A stretch of DNA of 64,000 nucleotides from SZUA-430 sp964647355 (GTDB lineage: Bacteria; Pseudomonadota; Alphaproteobacteria; Micropepsales; Micropepsaceae): NCBI GenBank assembly GCA_964647355.1, contig CAZYGK010000004.1, forward strand, positions 38,334 to 102,333, in the 5' to 3' direction. Numbering within the stretch: the stretch's first letter is position 1; each line of letters begins with the position of its first letter. Of the stretch, positions 24,504-31,474 are shown in pieces. The notes under the pieces were generated by a model, which ran no database searches, was not told the origin of the DNA, and saw nothing but the letters and a program-made list of their open reading frames with translations. Position numbers and translations under genes: made by a program.

Positions 24504-25238
24504 CTACCACTTCTCCATCCAAGGCCTGAGGTCAAGCTCATGCGTCCACGCATCGCGGGGCTGGCGGTGCAGCATCCAGTACATCTCCGCTATGTGATCC
24601 GGCGACAATATCCCGTCTTCCGCCTTCTTCGCATAAGCCTCAGGGAATGAGTCCCTGATGAAGGCCGTGTCGATCGCCCCGTCGATGACCACATGCGCGA
24701 CGTGAATGCCTTGAGGACCTAGCTCGCGCGCCATGCTCTGCGCCAGCGCGCGTAGGGCGTGCTTGGCGCCCGAGAACGCGGCAAAACCCGCAGACCCGCG
24801 CACGCTTGCCGTCGCACCGGTGAAGATGATCGTGCCCTTGCCGCGCGGGGTCATGCGCCTGGCCGCCTCGCGCCCCATCAGGAAGCCGGCAAAGGCTCCC
24901 ATCTCCCATACTTTGGTGTACACGCGCGATGTCGTTTCAGTGATCGGAAAGCGCACGTTCGCGCCGATATTGAAAACGGCAACGCCGATTTCGCCGATGT
25001 CGCGCTCGATCGTGTCGAACAGCGCGATCGTCTCGTCTTCCTTGCGCGCATCCGATCCGAACGCATGCGCGACGCCGCCGGCGGCCTCGATCTCGCCCAC
25101 GAGACCCTGCAGCTTATCCTTCTCGCGGCGCGTGACGCAGGCGACATAGCCCTCGCGAGCAAACCGCCGCGCGATCGCGCCGCCCGTGGAATCGCCGGCA
25201 CCGATGATCAGCGCCACTTGAGATTTCGTTGCGGTCAT
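24504..25238 (-). CDS. SDR family protein lacking the catalytic tyrosine
   Basis: A 244-residue SDR fold. The nucleotide-binding segment LIIGAGDSTGGAIARRF is a variant of TGxxxGxG. The helix that normally holds Y-x3-K reads FAAFSGAKHALRALAQSM: phenylalanine at the Tyr position, lysine retained. The serine site is FTGATASVRG. The C-terminal HELDLRPWMEKW is characteristic of this SDR subgroup, which I have seen in other proteobacteria. Enzymatic oxidoreductase activity is doubtful. It lies 23 nt after the Rieske gene and 27 nt before the isomerase gene in one operon. Confidence 0.87.
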   Translation of the reverse strand: MTATKSQVALIIGAGDSTGGAIARRFAREGYVACVTRREKDKLQGLVGEIEAAGGVAHAFGSDARKEDETIALFDTIERDIGEIGVAVFNIGANVRFPITETTSRVYTKVWEMGAFAGFLMGREAARRMTPRGKGTIIFTGATASVRGSAGFAAFSGAKHALRALAQSMARELGPQGIHVAHVVIDGAIDTAFIRDSFPEAYAKKAEDGILSPDHIAEMYWMLHRQPRDAWTHELDLRPWMEKW

Positions 25239-25261
25239 TTCAGCTCCTCGCTAGCGCGAGC

Positions 25262-26830
25262 TTAGCCCTCGGCCTCGACGAAACTCAATGCTTGGTGCGC
25301 CGCGCGCAAACCGTGGTGCCCTTTCATCGGCGAGTTGAGATACCGGTTGGTAGCCGCGAGAAGCGCGTCCGTCAGCGGCCCCTCGCCAGCCCAAGCGGCC
25401 TCTTCCGCCACTGCGGCAAGAACTTTCACACGATGGCACGCAAAGATCGGCTCTCGTATACCGTGGTCGTAAAGCGCCTCGCGCTCCCGCAGCAAAAACG
25501 CCGCCGGATCGCGCACCGCCCACGACCTATCTGCCTCCTTGAGCAGGAACGGCGCATTGCGCCCCAAGAAGCAGGCAAGTTGCAGCAGCGCCTGCGGCCA
25601 AAGCTCGGGCTGTTCGCGGCAAAGCCACCTTACGGCATTGCCAAACGTCAACGCGTGCGTGAAATCCAGCCAGCGCACATTGTGCGAGACAGGCTTCGTC
25701 GTGTGCAAGTCCACGCCCGTGTCGAACCTGAGCATCGCCAGCGCATTCGCTTCGAGCAGAACGCGATACTTAGTCTCTTCGCTGTCGGCCATTGCAGCAA
25801 CGCGGTCGAGCGCGGCATTCACCGGCAGCCCGACCAGGTCTTGCGCCACCGCAACAGATCCGCTCACAGACCGTTCCGCAAGCGCCTTCCCATAGCGGCG
25901 GAACTCGGGTAGCCGATCTTCGCGCGTCGCGTAGATGATCGACCGTGTTAAGGCATGCAGCACGGACGCAGCAACACTCGCCCCCAACCGCTCGATCAAC
26001 TCGAATGCCTTGCGCACATAGATCGCGGAGTGCCCGAAGTCCTGGTAGTGCGCGAGCGCCGCGCGCGCCAGCGCACGCCGTAACAACGGCAATCCAGCCT
26101 CTCCGCGCGCGAGCGCACCGTTCACCAACGCGACGGCGGCAGCCTCGTCTTCCTGCTCCACCGCCGAGGCAAACACATCCGCGTCCCACGACATAACGGC
26201 GGCGGAATATGCATAAGAAGGTTCGCGCAGTGTATCCCAAGCGATATGCGCAATCGGCTCGACCAGCGCGGCCAGACGTTTCTCCTCGGTCGTGGCGGCC
26301 TCGCATAGCGCGATCCAGTCTGCGGCCGCACCGAACGCGTGCGTCATACCGTATTCGAACCGGGCAGCGGATCGCACGACCATGTGCCGCAAAGGCTCGA
26401 GCGGATCGCCGTCGGCTTTGACGAAGCGCGCCACCTCGCGCGCCATACGCTCATAGTCGTTGTCGTCGCTGGCCTCTTCGAGATTGGCCAGAGCACGTGC
26501 CTGCCGCGCCTCGGCAGGCGGGTCGGAAACATCGATCCACACGCGCCCGTCGCGCTCCTCGACAGGGTATTGGCGCAGCCGGTCGCCACCAACCAGGGTT
26601 TCCCCGCTCGCCAAATCGAATTTCCAGTTGTGCCAATTGCACGTCAGCGTGCACGAGGGACCGAGCGTACCCTCGCTCAACGGATAGCCTTCGTGCGGGC
26701 AGCGATTGTTGCACGCAAAGATCCGCCCGCCGTCGATCAGAAGTAGAACTTGCTTTCGCCCCGCCTTCACCACGCGGCGCCCGGCCTTCTCGAGGTCGGC
26801 GCGCGCCCCTGCATCGAACCAGTTGGCCAT
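25262..26830 (-). CDS. Rieske [2Fe-2S] protein with large helical C-terminal domain
   Basis: A 522-residue protein. Residues 1-105 form a Rieske domain with C44-P-H46 and C64-N-W-H67 as cluster ligands (CPHEGYPLSEG and CTLTCNWHNWKFDL). Residues ~125-520 are almost entirely helical, with scattered histidines (HMVVRSAARFEYGMTHAF, YQDFGHSAIY, VSHNVRWLDFTHAL). They show no ring-hydroxylase catalytic domain, so this is not a normal dioxygenase. The histidines may hold a metal, or the domain may be a protein-binding scaffold; unresolved. SD AAGGAGA precedes ATG 26830. It opens a three-gene operon facing a SufR-like Fe-S regulator, which suggests cluster- or redox-linked control. Confidence 0.85.
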   Translation of the reverse strand: MANWFDAGARADLEKAGRRVVKAGRKQVLLLIDGGRIFACNNRCPHEGYPLSEGTLGPSCTLTCNWHNWKFDLASGETLVGGDRLRQYPVEERDGRVWIDVSDPPAEARQARALANLEEASDDNDYERMAREVARFVKADGDPLEPLRHMVVRSAARFEYGMTHAFGAAADWIALCEAATTEEKRLAALVEPIAHIAWDTLREPSYAYSAAVMSWDADVFASAVEQEDEAAAVALVNGALARGEAGLPLLRRALARAALAHYQDFGHSAIYVRKAFELIERLGASVAASVLHALTRSIIYATREDRLPEFRRYGKALAERSVSGSVAVAQDLVGLPVNAALDRVAAMADSEETKYRVLLEANALAMLRFDTGVDLHTTKPVSHNVRWLDFTHALTFGNAVRWLCREQPELWPQALLQLACFLGRNAPFLLKEADRSWAVRDPAAFLLREREALYDHGIREPIFACHRVKVLAAVAEEAAWAGEGPLTDALLAATNRYLNSPMKGHHGLRAAHQALSFVEAEG

Positions 26831-26870
26831 CCGCGCATCTCCTTCGTCGCCAGGTCAACCTAGTTTGCTC

Positions 26871-26906
26871 ACTTGATTTACGCAAGTAACAGCTTTATAA
26901 AATAAT
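26871..26906 (+). promoter_or_regulatory. Promoter and palindromic operator of the SufR-like gene, probably leaderless
   Basis: ACTTG (26871-26875) and CAAGT (26883-26887) form an inverted repeat with a 7-bp spacer. TTGATT at 26873-26878 and TATAAA at 26896-26901, spaced 17 bp, form a good -35/-10 pair. The expected start of transcription falls at or next to the ATG at 26908, so the mRNA may be leaderless. No Shine-Dalgarno is visible. The palindrome overlaps the -35 box and lies in the intergenic region shared with the divergent Rieske operon. Confidence 0.6.
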
Positions 26907-26907
26907 C

Positions 26908-27558
26908 ATGAGCCCGACCGACGACACCAGCCAGGCCAAGCGCGCGGTCCTGGACTACCTGAAACGCAACGGCCCCAGCGAAGCGGCCGCGATCGCCCGT
27001 GAACTCGCCGTAACGCCGATGGCGATACGTCAGCACCTCTACGCGTTGGAAGACGAAGAACTCGTCTCGTTTGCCGCCGCACCGAACAATGGTGCTCGCG
27101 GCAGACCGTCAAAACTCTGGCAGGTCGAGCGGCGCGCAGACCCGCTCTTCCCCGACGCGCACGCCGAACTCTCGACCGAACTGATCGCCAACATCAAGGA
27201 CGTGTTCGGTGAGAGTGGGCTGGAACAGCTCATCGCGAAGCGCACCAAACAGCAGATCGCCGACTACCGAGCCGCTCTTAAAGGCGCCTCGACGCTGAAA
27301 GAAAAGCTGAAGCGCCTCACCCGCTTGCGGACGGCCGCCGGTTACATGGCCGACGTCAAAACCGACGGCGATAGTTTCCTCCTGGTTGAGAATCACTGTC
27401 CAATTTGTAGGGCTGCGAGCGCCTGCTCGGGGCTGTGCCGCCAGGAGCTGGAGGTCTTTCGTGCCGCTTTGGGGCCGGAAGCCGCCATTGAACGGACCGA
27501 CCACATCCTCTCGGGGGCCCGCCGCTGCGCCTACCGGGTGCGCCCGCGTCAGGCGTGA
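26908..27558 (+). CDS. SufR-like Fe-S transcriptional regulator (DeoR/ArsR-type HTH)
   Basis: A 216-residue regulator. A winged helix-turn-helix at residues ~10-75 (VLDYLKRNGPSEAAAIAREL, AIRQHLYALEDEELV, RGRPSKLW) is followed by a helical linker. The C-terminal cluster site has C164, C167, C173 and C177 (HCPICRAASACSGLC). This matches the SufR family, which senses [Fe-S] clusters and represses genes for cluster assembly or stress. The gene is divergent from the Rieske-SDR-isomerase operon. The palindrome in between is the likely target for auto- and cross-regulation. No suf or isc genes are adjacent, so its regulon may be this local operon. Confidence 0.88.
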   Translation: MSPTDDTSQAKRAVLDYLKRNGPSEAAAIARELAVTPMAIRQHLYALEDEELVSFAAAPNNGARGRPSKLWQVERRADPLFPDAHAELSTELIANIKDVFGESGLEQLIAKRTKQQIADYRAALKGASTLKEKLKRLTRLRTAAGYMADVKTDGDSFLLVENHCPICRAASACSGLCRQELEVFRAALGPEAAIERTDHILSGARRCAYRVRPRQA

Positions 27559-27688
27559 CGGACGCCAAACATTCCCCTCACAAGCATTGATTCGCGAGCA
27601 ATTACTTGCCATCTTTGGCAGCGATCATCCGTGGAAATTTCAGGCGGATGACGGAGAGACTTCGACTCGCAAGGACTGAGCGCTGACA

Positions 27689-28477
27689 ATGCGGAAAACT
27701 GGAACTGTTAAGTGGTTCAATCAGGCAAAGGGTTTTGGTTTCATTCTACCGGACGGCGGCGGCCCTGATGTCTTCGTGCACGTCTCCGCATTGACGAAGG
27801 CCGGCGTTCAAACGCTCGGCGAGGGTCAGCGTTGCTCGTTCGAACTCGCTCAAGATCGCGGCAAGACAATGGCCGCGGAATTGCAGCTCGACGGTCCCGC
27901 TCCGCCGCCGCCTCCGCGCGGTGGTGGCGGTGGCTTCCGCGACAGAGATCAAGGCGGTCATGGCGGCGGCTTTCGCGACGGTGGCGGACGCGGTCCGCGC
28001 GGCGGCGGCTTCGGCGGTCATGAAGGCGGTGGTCGCGGCAGTTTCGGCCGGCCGGATCGCGGACCGGGCGGTCCCGGTGCAGGCCCGCGCCCGCATGCCG
28101 GCATCTTCGATGCGTTGAATATGGTGGTCATGCGTGTACGCGACCTGAACTCCGCCCGTGCATGGTACGAGCGCGTTCTCGAACTGCGTCCGGCCGAAGG
28201 CGGCAGCGCGGGCCCCACGATCACGCTCGATCTGGGACGCGGCGCCAATCTCTGCCTCTGGCAGCTGGGCCCGGACGAGACGCTGGCAAACACGCAGACG
28301 GCGACTTCATTCCCGAATTTTCGCACGGGCGATGTGGAGGGGATCCACGCCAAGCTCGACGGTTTGGGAGTGACGGTGACTCCCCTGCAAGACGCAGGCG
28401 GAGTAAAGTGGTTCACATTCTACGATCCCGACGGCAATCGGATCGACGTAATGCAGAACCGCCCGCGTGCGTTCTAA
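27689..28477 (+). CDS. Cold-shock domain - glycine-rich linker - VOC (glyoxalase-like) fusion
   Basis: A 262-residue fusion protein. Residues 1-68 are a cold-shock domain with RNP1 KGFGFI at 14-19 and RNP2 VFVHV at 28-32. Residues ~70-135 are Gly/Arg-rich (RGGGGGFRDRDQGGHGGG and similar), an RGG-type RNA-binding linker. Residues ~139-258 form a vicinal oxygen chelate domain (MRVRDLNSARAWYERVLEL and FTFYDPDGNRIDVMQNR). The usual metal-ligand positions look altered: the terminal Glu is replaced by Asp (RIDV). The VOC part may therefore bind ligand without catalysis. The reading frame is uninterrupted, so this is not a sequencing artefact. AAGGA lies 13 nt upstream of ATG 27689. Confidence 0.9.
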   Translation: MRKTGTVKWFNQAKGFGFILPDGGGPDVFVHVSALTKAGVQTLGEGQRCSFELAQDRGKTMAAELQLDGPAPPPPPRGGGGGFRDRDQGGHGGGFRDGGGRGPRGGGFGGHEGGGRGSFGRPDRGPGGPGAGPRPHAGIFDALNMVVMRVRDLNSARAWYERVLELRPAEGGSAGPTITLDLGRGANLCLWQLGPDETLANTQTATSFPNFRTGDVEGIHAKLDGLGVTVTPLQDAGGVKWFTFYDPDGNRIDVMQNRPRAF

Positions 28478-28511
28478 CGGGGGGCTTCGATGAAACCGTT
28501 AGAGGTGTGTC

Positions 28512-28877
28512 ATGGCTCAACGTGCGATCAACTGGGACCTCGCGCCACACGACGATCAGGCGGCTGATATCGACTGCGTGCCGCCGACCGTCATTCCCAT
28601 CTTCAGGCCGCACGCGACGCGCCGTGTCGGTGTGATCAAAGTGTACTCGCCGCAAAAGCGCTACGGCCTTGTTGAAGTTATCGACCTGCATAGCGACGCG
28701 ATCTTCAACGTCGACGATGTGAACCCGTGCGACCAGCCGCGGCTCGGTTGCGGCCAGACCGTCACGTTTCACGCTGTCTCGGGTCCGGACGGGCTTGCCG
28801 CCAAAGACATCCGCATCGACGGCACAACCCTGCCGCCGTTGCCGCACCCCTCGCTGCTGCAGAAGGGCTGGCGCTAG
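28512..28877 (+). CDS. Divergent cold-shock-like domain protein
   Basis: A 121-residue protein. Residues ~38-104 follow the cold-shock fold: RRVGVIKVYSPQKRYGLVEV, DAIFNVDDV, LGCGQTVTFHAVSGPDGLAA, KDIRIDG. RNP1 is KRYGLV instead of KGFGFI, and RNP2 reads DAIFNVDDV, so aromatic stacking residues are largely lost. The N-terminal ~35 residues are acidic and unique. It starts 34 nt after the CSD-VOC fusion with AGAGGTG as ribosome site, so the two are probably co-transcribed. Confidence 0.72.
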   Translation: MAQRAINWDLAPHDDQAADIDCVPPTVIPIFRPHATRRVGVIKVYSPQKRYGLVEVIDLHSDAIFNVDDVNPCDQPRLGCGQTVTFHAVSGPDGLAAKDIRIDGTTLPPLPHPSLLQKGWR

Positions 28878-28929
28878 CCAAGGAGCGCGACAACGCGCGC
28901 TCCGTCGACAAAGCGTCACGCAGGCGTGA
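28878..28929 (+). other. Two hairpins in the convergent gap
   Basis: GGAGCGCG (28882-28889) pairs with CGCGCTCC (28896-28903), and TCACGC (28916-28921) pairs with GCGTGA (28924-28929). No T-run follows either stem. They may slow or end transcription between the convergent genes, but a Rho-independent terminator cannot be claimed. Confidence 0.4.
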
Positions 28930-28941
28930 TCGGTAGGAACG

Positions 28942-30621
28942 TTATTTCCGCTTGGGCAGCTCTTCGGCCGGGGCTTCTTCGACGACCGGGCCACCCTCGC
29001 CGGCGGCAAAGCCGAGCGCCGTGCCCGTGAACTGCGGCGCCGCCACCTGCGTTGCGGGTGTCAATTCCGGCTCGTTCGACGGCTTGGCCGCGCGCGGCGC
29101 GGCAGCCGGAACAACCTCTGCTTCCGCCGGACCAGCTGCGGGCGCCGTGTTCAACGCAGACTGCACCGCACCCGACACGAGGTCTTGCGGCGAAACAACG
29201 CCCGTCGCCGGCGTTAAAGCTTGCGGCAACGCCGCCGCGACCGCTTGTGTCGCCGCAGGTGCGGCAGTCGACGCCTGGGTCAGCTCGGCCGCCTTGCGGC
29301 ACACGCCATGCGAACGAAGCATCTCGATCGTGCTCGGCTCCGGCGTATCGCCGACGGCGATCACGGTCTCGCCGATCTCGTTGGCCACGAGCCCCTGCGC
29401 CGTTGTTGTCGCGCGCGAAAACACTTCTTCGATATCGCCGCTCGCCGCTTTCGTCGTCGCGCCCTCACCGCCGCCGCCAACGCACGCGGCGCGCATCCGG
29501 CAATGATCGAGCATCGCGCGCGCTTCGCGCAGTTGCTGCGCGACCGACGCGACCTGCCCATCGCAACCCGCTTCGAGTTTGGCGGAACGGCGATCGGCCA
29601 GCGCTTCGAGGCGCGCGAGGTCAAGCAAGCTCGCGCCAAGCGCTTCGGCAGCTTGCTTCCAGTTCAAATTTCCGGGCGCCGTGCTCTTGCCCAGCGCCGC
29701 GAGGTGGGCCGCCATCGATTTCAGCCGCCACGAGGCTTCCAGACGCGGGTCGTTCTTCACGTCGCTCACGCCAGCCGCTTGTTCCATGACGGTCGCGAGG
29801 TCCGATGCGGAAACCGCCCGCTGATCCGCAAGATCGGGTGCGAGCTTCGGCAGATCGCCCGAGGCCTTCCCCATATCGAGCAACAGCGGCAGCATGTTCG
29901 CGACGTACTGCGTCTCGTCAGAAATGCGCGTGATCTCGGCGTTCAGCGTCGAGGCACCGACCGGCAGCTGCGCCGGCGTCGCGGTGCTCATCTTGCCGCC
30001 GATGTCATCGAGCTCGCGTTCGATACGATCCATGTCGCCGCGCAAAGAGGCCGACGACTTACAGTCGACCGACGGGCACGTGGCGCTGGCGCATTGCTGC
30101 GCAACGGTACGAACCGACATCGCAATCAGAAGGGCCGCTGCCGGACGCGTATCGTCTTGCGCGGCGCAGGTCGAAGCGACCTGAGTCGCCGGCAGCTTGC
30201 AGAAATCTTCTGCCGTGCAACGGCCGGCCCAGTTCGTCAAAATGACAGCGGCGGCTTCCGCACGGGACGCCGCCACCTTCGCTGATTTCAGTTCGTCCGT
30301 GCGGCGCGAAAAAAGTTCTTTCTCGTCGGAGACTTGCGCGAGTGCGTTCTCCAGCGCCTTGGCGTGCGAGCGCGCCGTCTCGGCGCGGCGCGTAAACGTC
30401 TTCGCAAGTTCGGCCATGTCCGCGCAGTACTTGCAACCGCTGGCTGCGGCTTGAATCGTACGAGCTTTCTCTTGCTGCTCGAGTGTCGCGACGGCGTCAG
30501 GTGTTTTCGGGCGGAGAAGATTGAGTCCCGGAGGGGTAAGGTCCACGCTCATGTACCCGGCAGTCATACCGAGACCCAACGCAAACACGATGACGGCAGC
30601 AACCGCGAGCACGTGACGCAT
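28942..30621 (-). CDS. Membrane-anchored periplasmic protein, cysteine-containing, unknown
   Basis: A 559-residue protein with an N-terminal transmembrane anchor (VLAVAAVIVFALGLGMTAGY, about 4-23) and a long periplasmic region. There are paired cysteines (GCKYCADM, CTAEDFC, STCAAQ, CASATCPSVDC, GCDG, HCRMRAAC, GVC), so disulfides are likely. Residues ~60-400 are helical and charged, with coiled-coil character. The last ~110 residues are rich in A, P, T and V (low complexity, probably disordered), ending EELPKRK. No family was recognised. A role in the envelope, for example as a scaffold, is a guess. It is divergent from the GIY-YIG-like gene. Confidence 0.72.
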   Translation of the reverse strand: MRHVLAVAAVIVFALGLGMTAGYMSVDLTPPGLNLLRPKTPDAVATLEQQEKARTIQAAASGCKYCADMAELAKTFTRRAETARSHAKALENALAQVSDEKELFSRRTDELKSAKVAASRAEAAAVILTNWAGRCTAEDFCKLPATQVASTCAAQDDTRPAAALLIAMSVRTVAQQCASATCPSVDCKSSASLRGDMDRIERELDDIGGKMSTATPAQLPVGASTLNAEITRISDETQYVANMLPLLLDMGKASGDLPKLAPDLADQRAVSASDLATVMEQAAGVSDVKNDPRLEASWRLKSMAAHLAALGKSTAPGNLNWKQAAEALGASLLDLARLEALADRRSAKLEAGCDGQVASVAQQLREARAMLDHCRMRAACVGGGGEGATTKAASGDIEEVFSRATTTAQGLVANEIGETVIAVGDTPEPSTIEMLRSHGVCRKAAELTQASTAAPAATQAVAAALPQALTPATGVVSPQDLVSGAVQSALNTAPAAGPAEAEVVPAAAPRAAKPSNEPELTPATQVAAPQFTGTALGFAAGEGGPVVEEAPAEELPKRK

Positions 30622-30766
30622 GACCGGAATTCCCCAACCCCTGGTCCCCGCCCCGCCCCCCGGCGTCAGAGACCACCCATTTGTTGCGGATAAACATCGC
30701 AGAAGTGATTTCGTTTTTCAATTTCTACCTACTTGAAATATTCACCCTCTTCTGACTCTGATTCGT

Positions 30767-30792
30767 CACACCCACTAGATGCAGTGGGTGTG
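30767..30792. repeat. Perfect 10-bp inverted repeat with 6-nt loop
   Basis: CACACCCACT (30767-30776) and AGTGGGTGTG (30783-30792) are perfect reverse complements around AGATGC. No T-run follows. The element lies in the 290-bp divergent intergenic region (30622-30911), between the periplasmic-protein gene and the GIY-YIG-like gene. The rest of this intergenic region is relatively AT-rich near 30700-30760 (probable promoters); I could not fix a -35/-10 pair. The element could be an operator or an RNA hairpin. Confidence 0.6.
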
Positions 30793-30911
30793 CGCAAATC
30801 GCCTAGCGAAAGAACGGGGAACCGCTACCATCCCCTGGCTGATTCGAATTGTGGATCAAGCAGCTCTGCATCAGCCCCTGCGTAAGAGGGGCAGAAAATG
30901 GCGGTACTCCT

Positions 30912-31373
30912 ATGGCTTTGCCCTTTCTCCACAGGTTTCGGGCCTCCCTCGGGGGAAGAAGTTTTGAACGTCAACTGCAGCGTGCAGAGACCCATCACTT
31001 CTGGCCGTTAAGCATGCTGGGCCCGGACGGGCCCCAACTCCTAATGTTCGAGATCTTGGGGCTGGGTGAGGCCGCGCCCAAAGGGGCCGGCATCTTTATC
31101 TATGCCCGTCGCCGGGAAGGCGAGTGGCAGCCGCTCTATATCGGCGAGAGCGCGAATCTCGCCGACCGGCTGGCGTTTAATGAGATTGCAGCGGACGCCC
31201 TCCTCTCGGGTGCGACCGACATCCACGTCCTTCGCTTGAGCAACGACACCGCCGCACGTCGCGACATCGTCGACCGCCTCATTCTCACCAATGCGCCGCC
31301 GTTGAACGAGGGCGACCGCATCCGTTTGACCACCGTTGCGAGCGAGCAAAAGGTGAAGATTCGCGCCGCTTAA
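30912..31373 (+). CDS. GIY-YIG nuclease-like protein
   Basis: A 153-residue protein. Residues ~57-140 read GAGIFIYARRREG, then PLYIGESANLADRLA, and GATDIHVLRL with ARRDIVDRLILTNAPPLNEG. This resembles a GIY-YIG fold in which the usual GIY is GIFIY and YIG is in PLYIGES, followed by a helix with NLADRL (canonical N.. .R) and a distal LI..PPLN. Such stand-alone proteins occur in alphaproteobacteria and may cut DNA or be inactive. I chose ATG 30912 (MALPFLHRF); an upstream in-frame GTG at 30849 would add 21 residues without a good ribosome site. Confidence 0.6.
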   Translation: MALPFLHRFRASLGGRSFERQLQRAETHHFWPLSMLGPDGPQLLMFEILGLGEAAPKGAGIFIYARRREGEWQPLYIGESANLADRLAFNEIAADALLSGATDIHVLRLSNDTAARRDIVDRLILTNAPPLNEGDRIRLTTVASEQKVKIRAA

Positions 31374-31474
31374 GCGCGCGCCAATCGCGGCTCACGCGCG
31401 ATTGTGTCCCGGCTAATTCTTTGAGAGTGTGGCCCCGGCATCCGATACGAGTTCGGACGGGGAGGAACGTTACG

